A stretch of DNA of 64,000 nucleotides from Citrobacter sp. Awk 4 (GCF_028069725.1 NZ_JANEWG010000005.1:62001-126000); one strand, 5' to 3'. Positions 19,794-28,949 are shown, counted from the first letter of the stretch. The notes: generated by a model from the sequence alone, not told the origin. A program made the numbers and translations.

Positions 19794-19818
19794 TGGTGAA
19801 CGAATGGTGAATATTCAC
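19794..19818. promoter_or_regulatory. candidate operator upstream of the deaminase operon
   Basis: Two TGGTGAA repeats at 19794-19800 and 19805-19811, 11 bases apart (one helical turn), the second running into the perfect palindrome GTGAATATTCAC at 19807-19818. It lies 33-57 bases before the lhpC start. Direct repeats one turn apart suit an AraC-type activator; which regulator binds is an inference. Confidence 0.4.
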
Positions 19819-19933
19819 TGACAGATTGACGGCTAAGGCGTTCGGCGGCTTGTGGGTTTTCCTTTGCCAGGATGACGAAATTAGCACAGTGGCGATTCTC
19901 CCCTCTTCCCTGGGGGAGGTCGCAAAAGGAGGA

Positions 19934-20761
19934 TCAGCTCGCCAGCGTCAGGCGAAAATCCCGTGGCGTAGAGCCGGTCATCGCTTTGAACTGGCGACTA
20001 AATGCGCTGTGATCGGTATAGCCGCATTGCAATGCGATATCGGTGATGGGCGTCGTGCCCGCCAGTAACTCGGTGGCTTTTTCGAGACGGACTTTGTGGA
20101 TCATCTGACGCGGCGTCAGGTGAAAAATGCGTTTGCAGTAGCGTTCAATCTGCGCCACCGACATCCCGCTCAGCATGGTCAATTCTTCCATTGCGATCGG
20201 GCGGTGATAGTGTTTGCGGATATGATCATCCACGATCGCCAGCCTCTGCCATGCCGGATGACGCGCCTGCGTCTCCAGCAGATCGTGGGAGATCCCCGCC
20301 ATCCCGATCACCTGCCCATGAATATCGCGCAGCGCCAGCTTTTGCGTCAGACACCAGCCCCGCTCGCGACCGTTATACAGATGCATCTCCAGCTGATCGC
20401 GCAGCGTCACACCCTCGCGCAGAACCCGCAGATCCTGCTCGGTATAACCCTGTCCCAGCGCAGAAGGAAACACATCCGCCGAGGTTTTCCCCAGCAACGA
20501 AACCACATTCTTGAACCCGCAACGACGGGCCAGCGTCATATTGACCAGCAGGTATCTTGCCTGCACGTCTTTGATAAAAAAGACCACGTTGGGAATGGCG
20601 TTGAGTAGCGGCGCAATCAGCGCCATCGCATTAAGCAAGGTCTGAATGTTTTCCGGGCGCTGGCGGGCCAGCCCCTCACAGATCTGGCTGAGTTCACCCA
20701 CCTCCAGCCCCACCTCTTGCGTCGGGGCTTTCCCCGACACGTCATCAGAAACACAGGACAT
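19934..20761 (-). CDS. AraC-family regulator with PAS-like domain, hydroxyproline cluster
   Basis: Transcription regulator of 275 aa. The C-terminal hundred residues are an AraC/XylS double helix-turn-helix (MEELTMLSGMSVAQIERYCKR, RLEKATELLAGTTPITDIALQCGYTDHSAFSRQFKAMTGSTPRDFR). Residues about 50-160 resemble a PAS sensor (NVVFFIKDVQARYLLVN, GMAGISHDLLETQ). It lies between the two arms of the hydroxyproline cluster, divergent from the epimerase, and is its probable activator. The start at 20761 is the first ATG; no strong alternative was seen. Confidence 0.82.
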   Translation of the reverse strand: MSCVSDDVSGKAPTQEVGLEVGELSQICEGLARQRPENIQTLLNAMALIAPLLNAIPNVVFFIKDVQARYLLVNMTLARRCGFKNVVSLLGKTSADVFPSALGQGYTEQDLRVLREGVTLRDQLEMHLYNGRERGWCLTQKLALRDIHGQVIGMAGISHDLLETQARHPAWQRLAIVDDHIRKHYHRPIAMEELTMLSGMSVAQIERYCKRIFHLTPRQMIHKVRLEKATELLAGTTPITDIALQCGYTDHSAFSRQFKAMTGSTPRDFRLTLAS

Positions 20762-21070
20762 AACGCTTCCTCACAATAAGTGACGAGGGATATTTATTAA
20801 CTTTTTATTAACCAATCAAGCGCCAGTCGCGCGTTTTGCGATCCTGCCAGTGGTTTACGATTTCCCCTGTTTCACGCACTGGCGCAGAGACATCTTTTGG
20901 TTTACCACATAAATAATAAATTGATTAATAAGCAATAGTTATACTCACCATGCAAAATCCCGCGGATGAGCTGTGCTGATTTCGTCATCTCAGGTGGTGA
21001 AAGCAGTCAAGCCGGAACGCAAAGGTTGCGCCAGCATCTAGCAACAAACACTTAACGTTTCGGAGATCTC
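20762..21070. promoter_or_regulatory. divergent control region between AraC regulator and epimerase
   Basis: 309 bp without a gene. It contains a perfect inverted repeat GCGCCAGT (20820-20827) / ACTGGCGC (20878-20885), with a third related CCAGTGG at 20847-20853 between the arms, plus AT-rich flanks. GGAG precedes the epimerase ATG. Promoters in both directions are expected here; hexamers could not be assigned with confidence. Confidence 0.4.
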
Positions 21071-22018
21071 ATGACAACGACACAGCAGGAAAGCGAACTC
21101 AGAGTGATTGACTCACACACCGGCGGTGAACCGACGCGCCTGGTGGTGGCGGGTTTTCCGGATCTCGGTAACGGTACAATGGCGCAGCGTCGGGAACGCT
21201 TTGCCCGCGAATACGATGCGTGGCGCAAAGCCATCATCCTGGAGCCTCGCGGAAATGACGTGCTGGTCGGCGCGCTGCTCTGCGAGCCCGTCTCCCCCGA
21301 GGCCACCGCCGGGGTTATCTTCTTCAACAACGCCGGATTCCTGAATATGTGCGGTCACGGCACGATAGGATTGATTGCCTCTCTGGCCTGGCTTGGGCGC
21401 ATCAAACCCGGTCAACACCGCATTGAAACTCCGGTGGGCGATGTCACCGCCACCCTCCACGACGACGGCAGCGTTTCGGTCGAAAACGTACCGTCGTATC
21501 GCTGGCGTAAACAGGTCAGCGTGGTCACGCAACACGGCACCGTCAGCGGCGATATCGCCTGGGGCGGCAACTGGTTTTTCCTCGTTAACGATCATCCGTT
21601 CGATATCACGCCAGATCAGATCCCCGCCCTCACCGATTATGCGTGGGCCATCCGTGAAGGGCTGGAAGCGGCAGGGATCCGCGGCGAAAATGACGGTGTT
21701 ATCGATCATATTGAGCTGTTTGCCAGTGACGATCGTGCCGACAGTCGCAGCTTTGTCCTCTGTCCAGGCAAAGCGTGGGACCGTTCGCCGTGCGGCACTG
21801 GCACCAGCGCCAAACTGGCGTGCCTCGCCGATGACGGCAAATTGCAGCCCGGAGAAACCTGGCGACAGGCAAGCATCATCGGCAGCCAATTTACCGCCAG
21901 TTATACCCGCGAAGGCGATCAGGTCATCCCGACGATCCGCGGTGAAGCGTGGGTGTGCGGCGACAACCGCTTGATCCTCAATGCGGACGATCCTTTCCGC
22001 TGGGGGATCACCCTGTGA
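21071..22018 (+). CDS. lhpA: 4-hydroxyproline 2-epimerase (proline racemase family)
   Basis: Interconverts trans-4-hydroxy-L-proline and cis-4-hydroxy-D-proline, the entry step of the pathway. 315 aa; both catalytic cysteines are present, Cys94 in NMCGHGTIG and Cys241 in SPCGTGTSA, which marks a two-base racemase/epimerase rather than a trans-3-hydroxyproline dehydratase (where the second or first Cys is replaced). [15 protein letters not shown] is the N-terminal family signature. Its stop overlaps the GTG start of the next gene, so the four + strand genes form a tightly coupled operon. Confidence 0.9.
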   Translation: MTTTQQESELRVIDSHTGGEPTRLVVAGFPDLGNGTMAQRRERFAREYDAWRKAIILEPRGNDVLVGALLCEPVSPEATAGVIFFNNAGFLNMCGHGTIGLIASLAWLGRIKPGQHRIETPVGDVTATLHDDGSVSVENVPSYRWRKQVSVVTQHGTVSGDIAWGGNWFFLVNDHPFDITPDQIPALTDYAWAIREGLEAAGIRGENDGVIDHIELFASDDRADSRSFVLCPGKAWDRSPCGTGTSAKLACLADDGKLQPGETWRQASIIGSQFTASYTREGDQVIPTIRGEAWVCGDNRLILNADDPFRWGITL

Positions 22019-23124
22019 CAGAAAGCGACGTCATTGTCATCGGTGCCGGGATAGTTGGCGCAGCCTGCGCCTGGCAACTGGCGAAACACGGGCAACGCGT
22101 CACCCTCATTGACGACGGGCACGCTGGAGCAACCGCCGCCGGAATGGGGCATCTGGTCTGTATGGATGACGATCCCGCCGAACTGGCGCTTTCAGCCTGG
22201 TCGCTGGCACGCTGGCGGGAACTCACGCCACGGATGCCGCAAAACTGTGCCTGGCACGGCTGCGGAACCTTATGGCTGGCGGAAAACGAGCAGGAACTGG
22301 CCCTCGCCCAGGAGAAACAACAGCGCATGGCAGGGCACGAGGTCGTAAGCGAAATGCAGACCCGCGCCCAGGTTGCCGCGCGTGAACCGCTGCTGACGCC
22401 GAATCTGGCGGGAGGCTTGTGGGTGCCGGGCGACGGCATTGTTTACGCCCCCAACGTGGCACGCTGGTTTATTGACGATGCGGCGCAGGCCATTACCTGT
22501 GTCAACGAAGGGGCCGTCTCAATAGACGCGCCCCAGGTGGTGCTGGAGAGCGGTAAGCGTCTGCGGGCGCGCGTGATTGTGGTCGCCTGCGGCTTAGGCG
22601 CAAATGCGCTGTTACAGGAAAACTGGCTGCGCCCCAAGAAAGGTCAACTGGCCATTACCGACCGCTACGGCGCAACGCTGAACCATCAACTGGTCGAGCT
22701 GGGCTACGGTGCCAGCGCCCACGCCGGCGGAACCTCGGTAGCGTTTAATGTGCAACCGCGCCCTACCGGACAATGGCTGATTGGTTCCTCGCGCCAGTTC
22801 GACACCCTCGACCGTGAGCTGGATCTGCCGCTACTGGCGACCATGTTACAGCGCGCACGCCATTTTTTACCGGCGATCGCCAGTTTGAATATCATCCGTT
22901 GCTGGAGCGGTTTTCGCGCCGCCTCCGCCGACGGCAATCCGCTTATCGGTCCGCATCCTTCGCGCCCCGGCATCTGGCTGGCGCTCGGTCATGAGGGGCT
23001 TGGCGTGACCACCGCACCGGCAACTGCCGAGCTGCTCTGCGCACAGATCCTCGGCGAACGCCCCGCTTTTGCGCCAGACGCCTGGCTGCCCGCACGCCTG
23101 ATCCGCCAGGAGGCCAGCGCATGA
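22015..23124 (+). CDS. lhpB: D-hydroxyproline dehydrogenase, FAD subunit (DAO family)
   Basis: FAD-dependent amine oxidase-type subunit that oxidises cis-4-hydroxy-D-proline to the cyclic imine. 369 aa from the GTG at 22015, which overlaps the epimerase stop as GTGA; upstream in-frame ATG 21949 would extend into the epimerase and add no family sequence. FAD-binding motif [20 protein letters not shown] at the N-terminus and the C-terminal [19 protein letters not shown] plus [14 protein letters not shown] seen in DadA/ThiO-like enzymes. Works with the LhpE and LhpF subunits encoded immediately downstream. Confidence 0.85.
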   Translation: MTESDVIVIGAGIVGAACAWQLAKHGQRVTLIDDGHAGATAAGMGHLVCMDDDPAELALSAWSLARWRELTPRMPQNCAWHGCGTLWLAENEQELALAQEKQQRMAGHEVVSEMQTRAQVAAREPLLTPNLAGGLWVPGDGIVYAPNVARWFIDDAAQAITCVNEGAVSIDAPQVVLESGKRLRARVIVVACGLGANALLQENWLRPKKGQLAITDRYGATLNHQLVELGYGASAHAGGTSVAFNVQPRPTGQWLIGSSRQFDTLDRELDLPLLATMLQRARHFLPAIASLNIIRCWSGFRAASADGNPLIGPHPSRPGIWLALGHEGLGVTTAPATAELLCAQILGERPAFAPDAWLPARLIRQEASA

Positions 23125-23381
23125 AAATCATAACCCTGTTTATTGACGGTCAGCCCTGCCAGGTTCCGGCGGAAATCAACGTCGCCGCCGCGCTGGCGAT
23201 CAGCGGCAACCCTGTCACACGCCGCTCTGTCCATGACAGCCCACGCGCCCCGTTTTGCGGAATGGGCATCTGTCAGGAGTGTCGCGTGACGGTGAATGGA
23301 CGCCGGGTGCTGGCCTGCCAGACGGTATGCCAGCCGGAGATGAAAATAGAAAGGAGCGACCATGCACACATTGCACTGTGA
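23121..23381 (+). CDS. lhpF: D-hydroxyproline dehydrogenase, small [2Fe-2S] subunit
   Basis: Small ferredoxin-like electron-transfer subunit, 86 aa. Cysteines are spaced as in the N-terminal domain of sarcosine/octopine oxidase-type complexes: CGMGICQECRVTVNG followed by ACQTVC. Overlaps lhpB by 4 bases (ATGA) and lhpE by 20 bases, a strongly coupled trio. Confidence 0.85.
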   Translation: MKIITLFIDGQPCQVPAEINVAAALAISGNPVTRRSVHDSPRAPFCGMGICQECRVTVNGRRVLACQTVCQPEMKIERSDHAHIAL

Positions 23382-24618
23382 CATTCTGATCCTCGGCGCT
23401 GGACCTGCCGGACTGGCGGCCGCGCTGGCAGCAGCGCAAAGCGGCAAGCAGGTGGTAATCCTGGATGATAATCCGCGCCCAGGTGGGCAAATCTGGCGCG
23501 ACGGGCCACAGGCCGCACTCCCGCCGCTGGCCAAACAGTATCGTGACGCCGTGGAACGCGAATCGCGGATCACCCATTTGCCTGCTGCCCGTCTGATTGC
23601 CCGTCCCTCCTCACACAGCGTGCTGTTTGAAACCGCAGAAAGCGGTGGGATTGTCCACTGGCAGCGATTAATTTTGTGTTGCGGCGCGCGTGAACTGTCA
23701 CTGCCCTTTCCTGGCTGGACGCTGCCTGGCGTCACCGGCGCTGGCGGTTTGCAGGCGCAAATCAAACAGGGTTTGCCGCTCAACGGCGAACGGGTTGTCA
23801 TTGCCGGTAGCGGCCCGCTGTTGCTGGCGGTTGCCGATACGGTGCGTAAAGCAGGCGGTCAGATTGTCGCGATCGTGGAGCAGGCGCCGCGCACTGCGCT
23901 GGTTCGCTTTGCGATGGGACTGTGGCGCTGGCCGGTCAAACTGCGTCAACTCTTCGGCATCACGCCAGTAAATTACTGCATGGCAAGCCAGGTCACGCAG
24001 GCGCTGGGCGACGAAACGCTGCGGGCAGTCACCGTGCGTCAACACGGTAAAATCCGCGAAATCGCCTGCGACCGCCTGGCCATTGGCTATGGGCTGGTGC
24101 CCAATCTTGAACCGGCGCTGATTTTTGGCTGTGCGACAGCAGACAACGCCATCACCGTGGATGCGCACCAGCGCACCAGTCAGCCTGATATTTTCGCCGC
24201 CGGGGAGTGTACGGGGTTTGGCGGTAGCGAACTGGCGTTGGCGGAAGGGGAAGTCGCTGGTTATGTCGCGGCACAGTGCCCGGAACGCGCGAGCGAAGCG
24301 ATCAAAAAACGCGATCGCTGGCAACGTTTTGCCAACGCGCTCAATGCCACATTCGCCCTGCCCGACTCACTCAAAGAGGTCGTCACGCCGGAAACATTAC
24401 TCTGCCGCTGTGAAGATGTACGCTGTGGCGACGTTGCGGACGCAAAAAACTGGCAAACCGCAAAGCTGGCTTCACGTTGCGGTATGGGCGCCTGTCAGGG
24501 AAAAACCTGCGCCACCAGCGCCCGCTGGCTCTATCACTGGCCGCTTCCCCAGCCGCGTGAACCGCTTTCTCCTGCCAGAACCGAAACGCTTATCCATCTG
24601 GCAAAATCAGACGCGTAG
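23362..24618 (+). CDS. lhpE: D-hydroxyproline dehydrogenase, FAD/NAD(P)-binding large subunit
   Basis: Second flavoprotein subunit, 418 aa, of the pyridine nucleotide-disulfide oxidoreductase type. N-terminal dinucleotide motif DILILGAGPAGLAAALAAA, second nucleotide fold ERVVIAGSGPLLLAVAD, and a C-terminal BFD-like [2Fe-2S] domain with LLCRCEDVRCGDV and CGMGACQGKTC. The resemblance is to the alpha subunits of hydroxyproline and octopine/nopaline dehydrogenases. Its stop codon is directly next to the convergent hpaR stop with no spacer. Confidence 0.85.
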   Translation: MHTLHCDILILGAGPAGLAAALAAAQSGKQVVILDDNPRPGGQIWRDGPQAALPPLAKQYRDAVERESRITHLPAARLIARPSSHSVLFETAESGGIVHWQRLILCCGARELSLPFPGWTLPGVTGAGGLQAQIKQGLPLNGERVVIAGSGPLLLAVADTVRKAGGQIVAIVEQAPRTALVRFAMGLWRWPVKLRQLFGITPVNYCMASQVTQALGDETLRAVTVRQHGKIREIACDRLAIGYGLVPNLEPALIFGCATADNAITVDAHQRTSQPDIFAAGECTGFGGSELALAEGEVAGYVAAQCPERASEAIKKRDRWQRFANALNATFALPDSLKEVVTPETLLCRCEDVRCGDVADAKNWQTAKLASRCGMGACQGKTCATSARWLYHWPLPQPREPLSPARTETLIHLAKSDA

Positions 24619-25062
24619 TTATTCTTCTTCCCCGCGTTCGGCAATATGGCGATTGCCGAGCGCAATAAACTCGCTCAGCAGCGCCGTCAGTTGTTGCATC
24701 TTCTCTGGCGTGTATTCCGCTTCAATTTGCCGGTACGCCTCTTCCACCTGCGACTGCGCATGTTCATACAGCGCATTGCCCGCTTTCGTCAGCGACACAT
24801 ACAGCTTTCTCTGGTCATTCACCGGTTTTAAACGCAGTACCAGTCCATCGCGTTCCATCCGCGTCAGAATACCGGTCAGGCTCGGGCGCAAAATGCAGGT
24901 ACGAAACGCCAGATCGTGAAAGTCGATCGACGGATATTCCGCCAGTACGCGCACGATGCGCCACTGCTGTTCCGTCAGATTGTGTTGCTTCACGATGGGA
25001 CGAAAGTAAGACATTGCCGCTTCTCGTGCCTGCAACAGTGCAATGGTTAAAGAGTCATGCAT
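24619..25062 (-). CDS. hpaR: MarR-family repressor of the homoprotocatechuate operon
   Basis: Represses hpaGEDFHI until homoprotocatechuate or 4-hydroxyphenylacetate is present. 147 aa, winged-helix MarR fold: NLTEQQWRIVRVLAEYPSID, recognition helix LRPSLTGILTRMERDGLV, wing NDQRKLYVSLTKAG. Divergent from hpaG across a 272-bp region with palindromes. The 3' end abuts lhpE. Confidence 0.93.
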   Translation of the reverse strand: MHDSLTIALLQAREAAMSYFRPIVKQHNLTEQQWRIVRVLAEYPSIDFHDLAFRTCILRPSLTGILTRMERDGLVLRLKPVNDQRKLYVSLTKAGNALYEHAQSQVEEAYRQIEAEYTPEKMQQLTALLSEFIALGNRHIAERGEEE

Positions 25063-25190
25063 GGTCTTCCCCTGGAAAAATCATTAACAGATAAACAATT
25101 CAATAATGATGTTTTTATAAACAACCCACTTTAGGCGAAAAAGTCTAACAGAAAGAACGCCATTTTTTTAATTACATGATAAGTATAAAT

Positions 25191-25215
25191 ATTAAATTTG
25201 ATATGTAAATTTAAT
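25191..25215. promoter_or_regulatory. inverted repeat in the hpaR-hpaG region, possible HpaR operator
   Basis: Perfect 9-bp arms ATTAAATTT (25191-25199) and AAATTTAAT (25207-25215), 7-base centre. HpaR of E. coli W is known to use two operators, one near each divergent promoter; this would be the hpaR-side candidate. Confidence 0.45.
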
Positions 25216-25230
25216 GTTACTGATATCACA
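25215..25230. promoter_or_regulatory. CRP-like site upstream of hpaG
   Basis: TGTTACTGATATCACA matches TGTGA-N6-TCACA with one mismatch in the left arm. The E. coli W hpaG promoter is CRP-activated, and the site lies 105-120 bases before the hpaG ATG. Confidence 0.55.
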
Positions 25231-25280
25231 AATATTTCACTTCCGTTTGCCAAACGCGCAGCAAAAGCATACAACCGAAT

Positions 25281-25296
25281 CATTAATATATTAATG
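25281..25296. promoter_or_regulatory. perfect palindrome before hpaG, likely HpaR operator
   Basis: CATTAATATATTAATG is a perfect 16-bp palindrome 38 bases before the hpaG start codon, where repressor binding would block the promoter or its start site. MarR regulators bind such AT-rich palindromes. Confidence 0.6.
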
Positions 25297-25334
25297 AAAT
25301 CACAGTGTGGTATTTCACCCTGAGGAGTTTGTGT

Positions 25335-26624
25335 ATGAAAGGTACTGTTTTTGCCGTCGCGTTAAACCATCGCAGCCAGCTTGATGCCTGGCGCGACGCG
25401 TTTACGCAAGCCCCGTATAAAGCACCGCCGAAGACGGCTGTCTGGTTTATTAAGCCGCACAACACGGTGATCCGCAGCGGAGAGGCAATCCCTCATCCGC
25501 AGGGCGAAACGGTGCAAAGCGGTGCGACGATCGCGCTGGTGGTCGGCAAAACAGCCCGCAAAGTCTCGATTGCAGAAGCGGCAAACTATATCGCTGGTTA
25601 TGCGCTGGCCAACGAGGTCAGCCTGCCGGAAGAGAGCTTCTACCGCCCGGCCATCAAAGCAAAATGCCGCGACGGTTTCTGCCCGCTGGGCGAAACGGTG
25701 GCGCTGAAAAACGTCGATAACCTGACGATTATCACCGAAATCAACGGTCGCGAAGCCGATCGCTGGAACACCGCCGACCTGCAACGCAGCGCGGCCGAAC
25801 TGCTCAGCGCGCTCAGCGAATTCGCCACCCTCAACCCAGGCGACGCCATACTGATCGGCACCCCGCACGCTCGCGTGGACATTCAGCCCGGCGACCAAGT
25901 GCGCATTCTGGCGGACGGTTTCCCGCCGCTGGAAAACCCGGTGGTGGACGCGCGCGAAATGACGGAAATCAGAACCCGCCCTGCGCTTTCACACCCTAAC
26001 GGCACCCTGTTCGCGCTGGGCCTGAACTACGCCGACCACGCCAGCGAGCTGGATTTCAAACCGCCGGAAGAGCCGCTGGTGTTTATCAAAGCGCCCAACA
26101 CATTTAACGGCGATAACCAGACCTCCGTTCGCCCGAACAACATTGAGTACATGCACTACGAAGCGGAACTGGTGGTGGTGATTGGCAAAACGGCGCGCAA
26201 CGTAACCGAAGCCGATGCAATGGACTATGTCGCGGGTTACACCGTCTGTAATGACTACGCCATCCGCGACTATCTGGAAAACTACTACCGCCCGAATCTG
26301 CGGGTGAAAAACCGCGACGGTCTGACCCCGATTGCGCCGTGGGTCGTTGATAAAGCCGCGATCCCGGATCCACACAACTTAACTCTGCGCACCTTCGTCA
26401 ACGGCGAATTGCGCCAGCAAGGCACCACCGCCGATCTGATCTTCAACATCCCATTTTTGATCGCTTACCTGAGCGAATTCATGACCCTGCAACCGGGCGA
26501 CATGATCGCAACCGGCACGCCAAAAGGGCTGTCCGATGTGGTGCCGGGTGATGAAGTGGTGGTGGAAGTGGAAGGCGTGGGCCGACTGGTCAACCGAATT
26601 GTGAGTGAGGAAACCGCAAAATGA
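25335..26624 (+). CDS. hpaG: bifunctional OPET decarboxylase / HHDD isomerase
   Basis: Two steps of the homoprotocatechuate meta-cleavage route: decarboxylation of 5-oxopent-3-ene-1,2,5-tricarboxylate and isomerisation of 2-hydroxyhepta-2,4-diene-1,7-dioate. 429 aa made of two fumarylacetoacetate-hydrolase domains (about 1-200 and 215-429), each ending in a GDAILIGTP / GDMIATGTPKGLSD loop. The ATG at 25335 is preceded by GAGGAG and gives the known N-terminus MKGTVFAVALNHRSQ; the in-frame ATG at 25305 has no ribosome site. First gene of hpaGEDFHIXA, overlapping hpaE by 4 bases. Confidence 0.95.
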   Translation: MKGTVFAVALNHRSQLDAWRDAFTQAPYKAPPKTAVWFIKPHNTVIRSGEAIPHPQGETVQSGATIALVVGKTARKVSIAEAANYIAGYALANEVSLPEESFYRPAIKAKCRDGFCPLGETVALKNVDNLTIITEINGREADRWNTADLQRSAAELLSALSEFATLNPGDAILIGTPHARVDIQPGDQVRILADGFPPLENPVVDAREMTEIRTRPALSHPNGTLFALGLNYADHASELDFKPPEEPLVFIKAPNTFNGDNQTSVRPNNIEYMHYEAELVVVIGKTARNVTEADAMDYVAGYTVCNDYAIRDYLENYYRPNLRVKNRDGLTPIAPWVVDKAAIPDPHNLTLRTFVNGELRQQGTTADLIFNIPFLIAYLSEFMTLQPGDMIATGTPKGLSDVVPGDEVVVEVEGVGRLVNRIVSEETAK

Positions 26625-28087
26625 AAAAAATAAACCATTGGATCAACGGCAAAAACGTGGCGGGCACCGACTATTTCCACACCACCAATCCGGCCAGCGG
26701 AGACGTGCTGGCGGAAGTGGCGTCCGGCGGTGAAGCGGAGGTAAGCCAGGCGGTAGCGGCCGCGAAAGAGGCGTTCCCGAAATGGGCGAATCTGCCGATG
26801 AAAGAGCGCGCACGCCTGATGCGCCGTCTCGGCGATCTGATTGATCAGAACGTGCCAGAAATCGCCGCGATGGAAACCGCCGACACCGGTTTGCCAATCC
26901 ACCAGACCAAAAACGTGCTGATCCCACGTGCGTCCCACAACTTCGAATTTTTCGCCGAAGTGTGCCAGCAGATGAACGGCAAAACCTACCCGGTTGACGA
27001 CAAAATGCTCAACTACACGCTGGTGCAGCCAGTGGGGGTTTGCGCGCTGGTGTCGCCGTGGAACGTACCGTTTATGACCGCCACCTGGAAGGTCGCGCCG
27101 TGCCTGGCGCTGGGCAATACCGCGGTGCTGAAGATGTCGGAACTCTCGCCGCTGACCGCCGATCGTCTGGGCGAACTGGCGCTGGAAGCGGGCATTCCGG
27201 CGGGCGTGCTGAACGTAGTGCAGGGCTACGGCGCTACGGCAGGCGACGCGCTGGTGCGTCATCACGATGTGCGTGCCGTGTCGTTTACCGGCGGCACCGC
27301 CACCGGGCGCAACATCATGAAAAACGCCGGGCTGAAGAAATACTCGATGGAACTGGGCGGCAAATCGCCGGTACTGATTTTTGAAGACGCCGACATTGAG
27401 CGTGCGCTGGACGCAGCCCTGTTCACTATCTTCTCGATCAACGGCGAGCGTTGCACCGCCGGTTCGCGCATCTTTATTCAGCAGAGCATCTACCCGGAAT
27501 TCGTTAAACGCTTTGCCGAACGCGCCAACCGTCTGCGCGTGGGCGATCCGAACGATCCGAACACCCAGGTCGGCGCGCTGATTAGCCAGCAGCACTGGGA
27601 GAAAGTCTCCGGCTATATTCGCCTCGGCATTGAAGAAGGCGCCACCCTGCTGGCGGGCGGCCCGGACAAACCGACCGATCTGCCTGCGCATTTGAGAAAC
27701 GGCAACTTCCTGCGCCCAACGGTGCTGGCGGACGTCGACAACCGGATGCGCGTGGCCCAGGAAGAGATCTTCGGGCCGGTGGCGTGTCTGCTGCCGTTCA
27801 AAGACGAGGCGGAAGGTCTGCGTCTGGCTAACGACGTGGAGTACGGCCTCGCCTCCTATATCTGGACCCAGGATGTCAGCAAAGTGTTGCGCCTGGCGCG
27901 CAATATCGAAGCCGGCATGGTGTTTGTGAATACCCAGAACGTGCGCGACCTGCGCCAGCCGTTTGGCGGCGTAAAAGCCTCCGGTACCGGGCGTGAAGGC
28001 GGAGAATACAGCTTCGAGGTGTTCGCCGAAATGAAGAACGTCTGCATTTCTATGGGCGACCATCCGATCCCGAAATGGGGAGTCTGA
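26621..28087 (+). CDS. hpaE: 5-carboxymethyl-2-hydroxymuconate semialdehyde dehydrogenase
   Basis: NAD-dependent aldehyde dehydrogenase, 488 aa, acting right after ring cleavage by HpaD. Motifs: LVSPWNVPFMTATWKVAP, FTGGTATGRNIM, general base Glu in MELGGKSPVL, catalytic Cys in FSINGERCTAGSRIF, EEIFGPVACL. Start ATGA overlaps the hpaG stop. A 596-codon open frame on the opposite strand here is an artefact of codon bias. Confidence 0.95.
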   Translation: MKKINHWINGKNVAGTDYFHTTNPASGDVLAEVASGGEAEVSQAVAAAKEAFPKWANLPMKERARLMRRLGDLIDQNVPEIAAMETADTGLPIHQTKNVLIPRASHNFEFFAEVCQQMNGKTYPVDDKMLNYTLVQPVGVCALVSPWNVPFMTATWKVAPCLALGNTAVLKMSELSPLTADRLGELALEAGIPAGVLNVVQGYGATAGDALVRHHDVRAVSFTGGTATGRNIMKNAGLKKYSMELGGKSPVLIFEDADIERALDAALFTIFSINGERCTAGSRIFIQQSIYPEFVKRFAERANRLRVGDPNDPNTQVGALISQQHWEKVSGYIRLGIEEGATLLAGGPDKPTDLPAHLRNGNFLRPTVLADVDNRMRVAQEEIFGPVACLLPFKDEAEGLRLANDVEYGLASYIWTQDVSKVLRLARNIEAGMVFVNTQNVRDLRQPFGGVKASGTGREGGEYSFEVFAEMKNVCISMGDHPIPKWGV

Positions 28088-28088
28088 T

Positions 28089-28940
28089 ATGGGCACATTA
28101 GCGTTAGCCGCAAAAATCACACATGTGCCGTCAATGTATCTCTCTGAGCTGCCGGGGAAAAACCACGGTTGCCGCCAGGCTGCGATCGACGGACACAAAG
28201 AGATCAGCCATCGCTGCCGCGAGATGGGCGTCGACACCATTATCGTGTTCGACACCCACTGGCTGGTGAACAGTGCCTACCACATTAACTGCGCGGACCA
28301 TTTTTCCGGCATCTATACCAGTAATGAACTGCCGCATTTTATCCGCGACATGACCTACGACTATGACGGCAATCCGGAACTGGGTCAGTTGATTGCCGAT
28401 GAAGCGGTCAAGCTGGGCGTGCGCGCCAAAGCGCACAACATCCCGAGCCTGAAGCTGGAGTACGGCACGCTGGTGCCGATGCGCTACATGAACAGCGATA
28501 AGCATTTCAAAGTGGTGTCGATCTCCGCCTTTTGTACCGTGCATGACTTCGCCGACAGCCGCAAGCTTGGCGAGGCGATCGTCAGCGCGATTGAAAAATA
28601 CGACGGCACCGTGGCGGTGCTCGCCAGCGGCTCGCTGTCGCACCGTTTCATCGACGACCAGCGTGCGGAAGAAGGGATGAACAGCTACACCCGCGAGTTT
28701 GATCGTCAGATGGACGAGCGCGTGGTCAAGCTGTGGCGCGAAGGGCAGTTCAAAGAGTTTTGCAGCATGCTGCCGGAGTACGCCGACTACTGCTACGGCG
28801 AAGGCAACATGCACGACACGGTGATGCTGCTGGGCATGCTCGGTTGGGACAAATACGACGGCAAGGTGGAGTTCCTCACCGAGTTATTCGCCAGTTCCGG
28901 CACCGGCCAGGTGAACGCCGTATTCCCGCTGCCCGCCTAA
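28089..28940 (+). CDS. hpaD: homoprotocatechuate 2,3-dioxygenase
   Basis: Extradiol ring-cleaving dioxygenase of the LigB superfamily, 283 aa. Metal ligands are expected in ITHVPSMYL (His near the N-terminus) and FDTHWLVN; YGTLVPMRYM and GSLSHRF carry the other conserved positions. Opens the ring of 3,4-dihydroxyphenylacetate to 5-carboxymethyl-2-hydroxymuconate semialdehyde, the substrate of HpaE. One base after hpaE. Confidence 0.95.
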   Translation: MGTLALAAKITHVPSMYLSELPGKNHGCRQAAIDGHKEISHRCREMGVDTIIVFDTHWLVNSAYHINCADHFSGIYTSNELPHFIRDMTYDYDGNPELGQLIADEAVKLGVRAKAHNIPSLKLEYGTLVPMRYMNSDKHFKVVSISAFCTVHDFADSRKLGEAIVSAIEKYDGTVAVLASGSLSHRFIDDQRAEEGMNSYTREFDRQMDERVVKLWREGQFKEFCSMLPEYADYCYGEGNMHDTVMLLGMLGWDKYDGKVEFLTELFASSGTGQVNAVFPLPA

Positions 28941-28949
28941 GGAGAGAAA

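Noticed and set aside
21113-21889. 258-codon minus-strand frame opposite lhpA
   Set aside because: Shadow of the epimerase gene, whose two catalytic cysteines fix the true strand.
26465-28255. 596-codon open frame on the minus strand opposite hpaE
   Set aside because: Exactly antisense to a clear aldehyde dehydrogenase; His/Arg/Gln-rich translation with no family features; caused by G+C-rich third codon positions.
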